Source of the DNA: Leptolyngbyaceae cyanobacterium JSC-12
Lineage (GTDB): Bacteria; Cyanobacteriota; Cyanobacteriia; Leptolyngbyales; Leptolyngbyaceae
NCBI GenBank assembly: GCA_000309945.1
Contig: CM001633.1
Span: 828,723-892,722 of the forward strand
DNA: 64,000 nucleotides
Direction of reading: 5' to 3'
In this document: in pieces, positions 62,790-64,000 of the stretch
Numbering within the stretch: position 1 is the first letter of the stretch
How the letters are laid out: each line of letters starts with the position of its first letter
Translations under genes and position numbers: made by a program
Notes under the pieces: generated by a model
Database searches by the model: none
What the model saw: the letters and a program-made list of their open reading frames with translations, nothing else
What the model was told of the DNA's origin: nothing

Positions 62790-62838
62790 ATCTTGAATTC
62801 ACTACAAAAGTATCTTGACTATCTTGAAACTATCTTGA
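62790..62838. repeat. four copies of ATCTTGA upstream of a DNA-binding candidate
   Basis: ATCTTGA occurs at 62790, 62812, 62821 and 62832, the last three as TATCTTGA. They lie 70-117 bp before the start of the next gene. The clustering suggests binding sites for a repressor or the protein itself, but spacing is irregular (22, 9 and 11 bp). Confidence 0.55.
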
Positions 62839-62906
62839 AAAAGATGTTCAGTTTAGAATCTGAAGTATAGAATCAAATTAGTCAAACTTTGTATTTGGTA
62901 ACCTCA

Positions 62907-63488
62907 ATGGCACTACAACCTCGCAAGCGTTCCCGCTCTACTATTGTCAACGCCGATTCTGTTGAGCAAGCTAGTCTTTTCTTACAAGAGTTGCCTGAAA
63001 AACAAAAAGAGAACCTGTCGCTGCGGGAAGCCGTTGGGCAAATGCAGGACTCGATCAAGGCAGCACTCAACAAAGGCTACACCTACGACGAGTTGGCGAA
63101 GATGTTAGCGAGTCAGGGAATTCAAATTAGTGCCTTTACGCTAAAAAATTATGTCCCGTCTGGCAAGCGTTCAGCTTCTAAAACTAAGACGCCAAGAGCA
63201 AAAAAGCTTAAAGATGAGGGAGCGTCTCAGCAGCTTGACCTGAGTGAGTTAGAGGCTGATGAGAATGGATTTGAATCATCATCTGCGGCTAAAGAAGACG
63301 GTGCGGCTGCAAAAACGTCTGATGCCACCGCAAGTTCTGAGAAATCTCGCAGAGGACGGCAAAAATCTACATCGTCAGAGGATCCAACCAAACCGAAAAC
63401 AGCAGCAGCCAAAAAGCCCTCTACAGCCAAATCGACGACAAAGGCTTCAACGACCACTACTAGAGGACGGAAACGGGCAACGGCTTAG
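62907..63488 (+). CDS. putative DNA-binding protein with histone-like basic tail
   Basis: I use the ATG at 62907 (MALQPRKRSRSTIV). The 193-residue product has an N-terminal helical part with a likely HTH (KGYTYDELAKMLASQGIQIS), followed by TLKNYVPSGKR, as seen in MobC-type and similar proteins. From about residue 95 it becomes a Lys/Ser/Ala/Thr-rich tail with RGRQ and RGRKR motifs, like histone H1 or extended HU. Such tails bind DNA non-specifically. No characterised family is recognised. It follows the helicase gene and is preceded by ATCTTGA repeats. Confidence 0.66.
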   Translation: MALQPRKRSRSTIVNADSVEQASLFLQELPEKQKENLSLREAVGQMQDSIKAALNKGYTYDELAKMLASQGIQISAFTLKNYVPSGKRSASKTKTPRAKKLKDEGASQQLDLSELEADENGFESSSAAKEDGAAAKTSDATASSEKSRRGRQKSTSSEDPTKPKTAAAKKPSTAKSTTKASTTTTRGRKRATA

Positions 63489-63521
63489 TGTGTTGTGGGT
63501 TCAGCAGAAATTTGAACCGGA

Positions 63522-64000
63522 TTAGGGAATTGGGACAGTGTCCAATAGTCGTTTCGTGATCGTTCTTGCCTGCCGTCCTCCCGCTGGAATCATCCGATGA
63601 GATAGCACATAAGGAACCAGATACTTCACATCATCAGGAATGGCATAGTCTCGCCCATCTAAAAAAGCAAGAGCTTGAGTGGTTCGCTGGAGCGCAACGG
63701 CTCCTCGTGGGCTGATTCCTAATGTTACTTCTTCATCTTCACGAGTTGCCCTTACCAAGTTCAGCATGTATTTTTGTAAGGACGACTCGACTTTGACTTG
63801 CATACTCAACCGTTGCAACTCCTGAACTTCTTCTAATGAAATACACGGTTCCAGATCATTAGTTTGTGGATGATCATGAAGTCGCTGGAGCATTTGTAGC
63901 TCTTCATCTTCGGTTGGGTATCCTAATGATAGAGACAACGCAAACCGATCCATTTGGGCTTCGGGTAGAGGAAACGTTCCCTGATATTCAACGGGATTTT
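63522..64000 (-). CDS. MoxR-type AAA ATPase (partial, C-terminal part)
   Basis: The frame runs out of the window at 64000, so 158 C-terminal residues are seen. They start in the AAA core (NPVEYQGTFPLPEAQMDRF, around sensor 1 and the arginine finger) and continue into the lid domain. The lid contains the sensor-2 region (LGISPRGAVALQRTTQALAFLDGRDYAIPDDV). This is the pattern of MoxR ATPases, which act as chaperones, often beside VWA-domain genes. Walker motifs are outside the window. Confidence 0.9.
   Translation of the reverse strand, partial: NPVEYQGTFPLPEAQMDRFALSLSLGYPTEDEELQMLQRLHDHPQTNDLEPCISLEEVQELQRLSMQVKVESSLQKYMLNLVRATREDEEVTLGISPRGAVALQRTTQALAFLDGRDYAIPDDVKYLVPYVLSHRMIPAGGRQARTITKRLLDTVPIP

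Overview
The window comes from a cyanobacterial chromosome. The palindrome GCGATCGC (HIP1) recurs throughout coding and non-coding DNA. The gene set includes acsF (chlorophyll cyclase), a crtD-type carotenoid desaturase, an FtsH of the cyanobacterial kind and a fused Bgt-type amino-acid permease. Heptanucleotide G/C-rich repeats (STRR type) occur in and between genes. I cannot name the species; a filamentous, Leptolyngbya-like lineage is a guess.

Layout. 1-4.2 kb: the end of a fadN-like gene, then fadA and fadE, a beta-oxidation operon, which is unusual in cyanobacteria. 4.5-6.5 kb: a membrane-anchored coiled-coil protein and a convergent lipoprotein. 6.6-17.7 kb: a five-gene cellulose/exopolysaccharide operon (outer-membrane barrel with a Pro/Tyr/Gly-rich domain, TPR protein, GH8 endoglucanase, BcsB, BcsA). 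In it the two halves of BcsC appear to be separate proteins. 18.2-21.1 kb: HU and the divergent bgtB/bgtA transporter genes. 21-26 kb: crtD followed by an FeS-type photolyase gene, and a DUF928 gene. Two apparently identical ~533-bp IS200-like elements lie here, one inside the photolyase gene and one inside the DUF928 gene, in the same orientation on either side of crtD. 26-33.4 kb: tRNA-Arg(CCG), an M23 peptidase, a KirBac-like channel, a dTDP-rhamnose enzyme, a TM2 protein, acsF and a predicted barrel protein. 33.6-44.2 kb: a large alpha-2-macroglobulin lipoprotein that seems to lack the thioester Cys, rseP-nth, rpsN, a 35-residue membrane peptide, a PfkB sugar kinase and a CYTH protein. 44.3-54.4 kb: a NarL-type regulator, a degenerate dihydroorotase paralogue, a two-domain histidine phosphatase, a CPBP protease, lepB, a probable true pyrC and ftsH. 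54.6-64 kb: a FecR-domain protein with a CHASE2 histidine kinase, an intimin-like inverse autotransporter carrying a beta-helix, a RadD-like helicase, a basic-tailed DNA-binding candidate and a partial MoxR ATPase.

Themes. Short tandem duplications repeatedly sit on gene ends, often spanning the stop codon (rpsN, PfkB kinase, response regulator, TM2 gene) and once a start codon (KirBac). Heptamer repeats have entered two reading frames. The cell-envelope genes (cellulose operon, A2M, inverse autotransporter, CPBP, RseP, signal peptidase, M23) form the largest functional class. All assignments come from reading the sequence; no database search was run.
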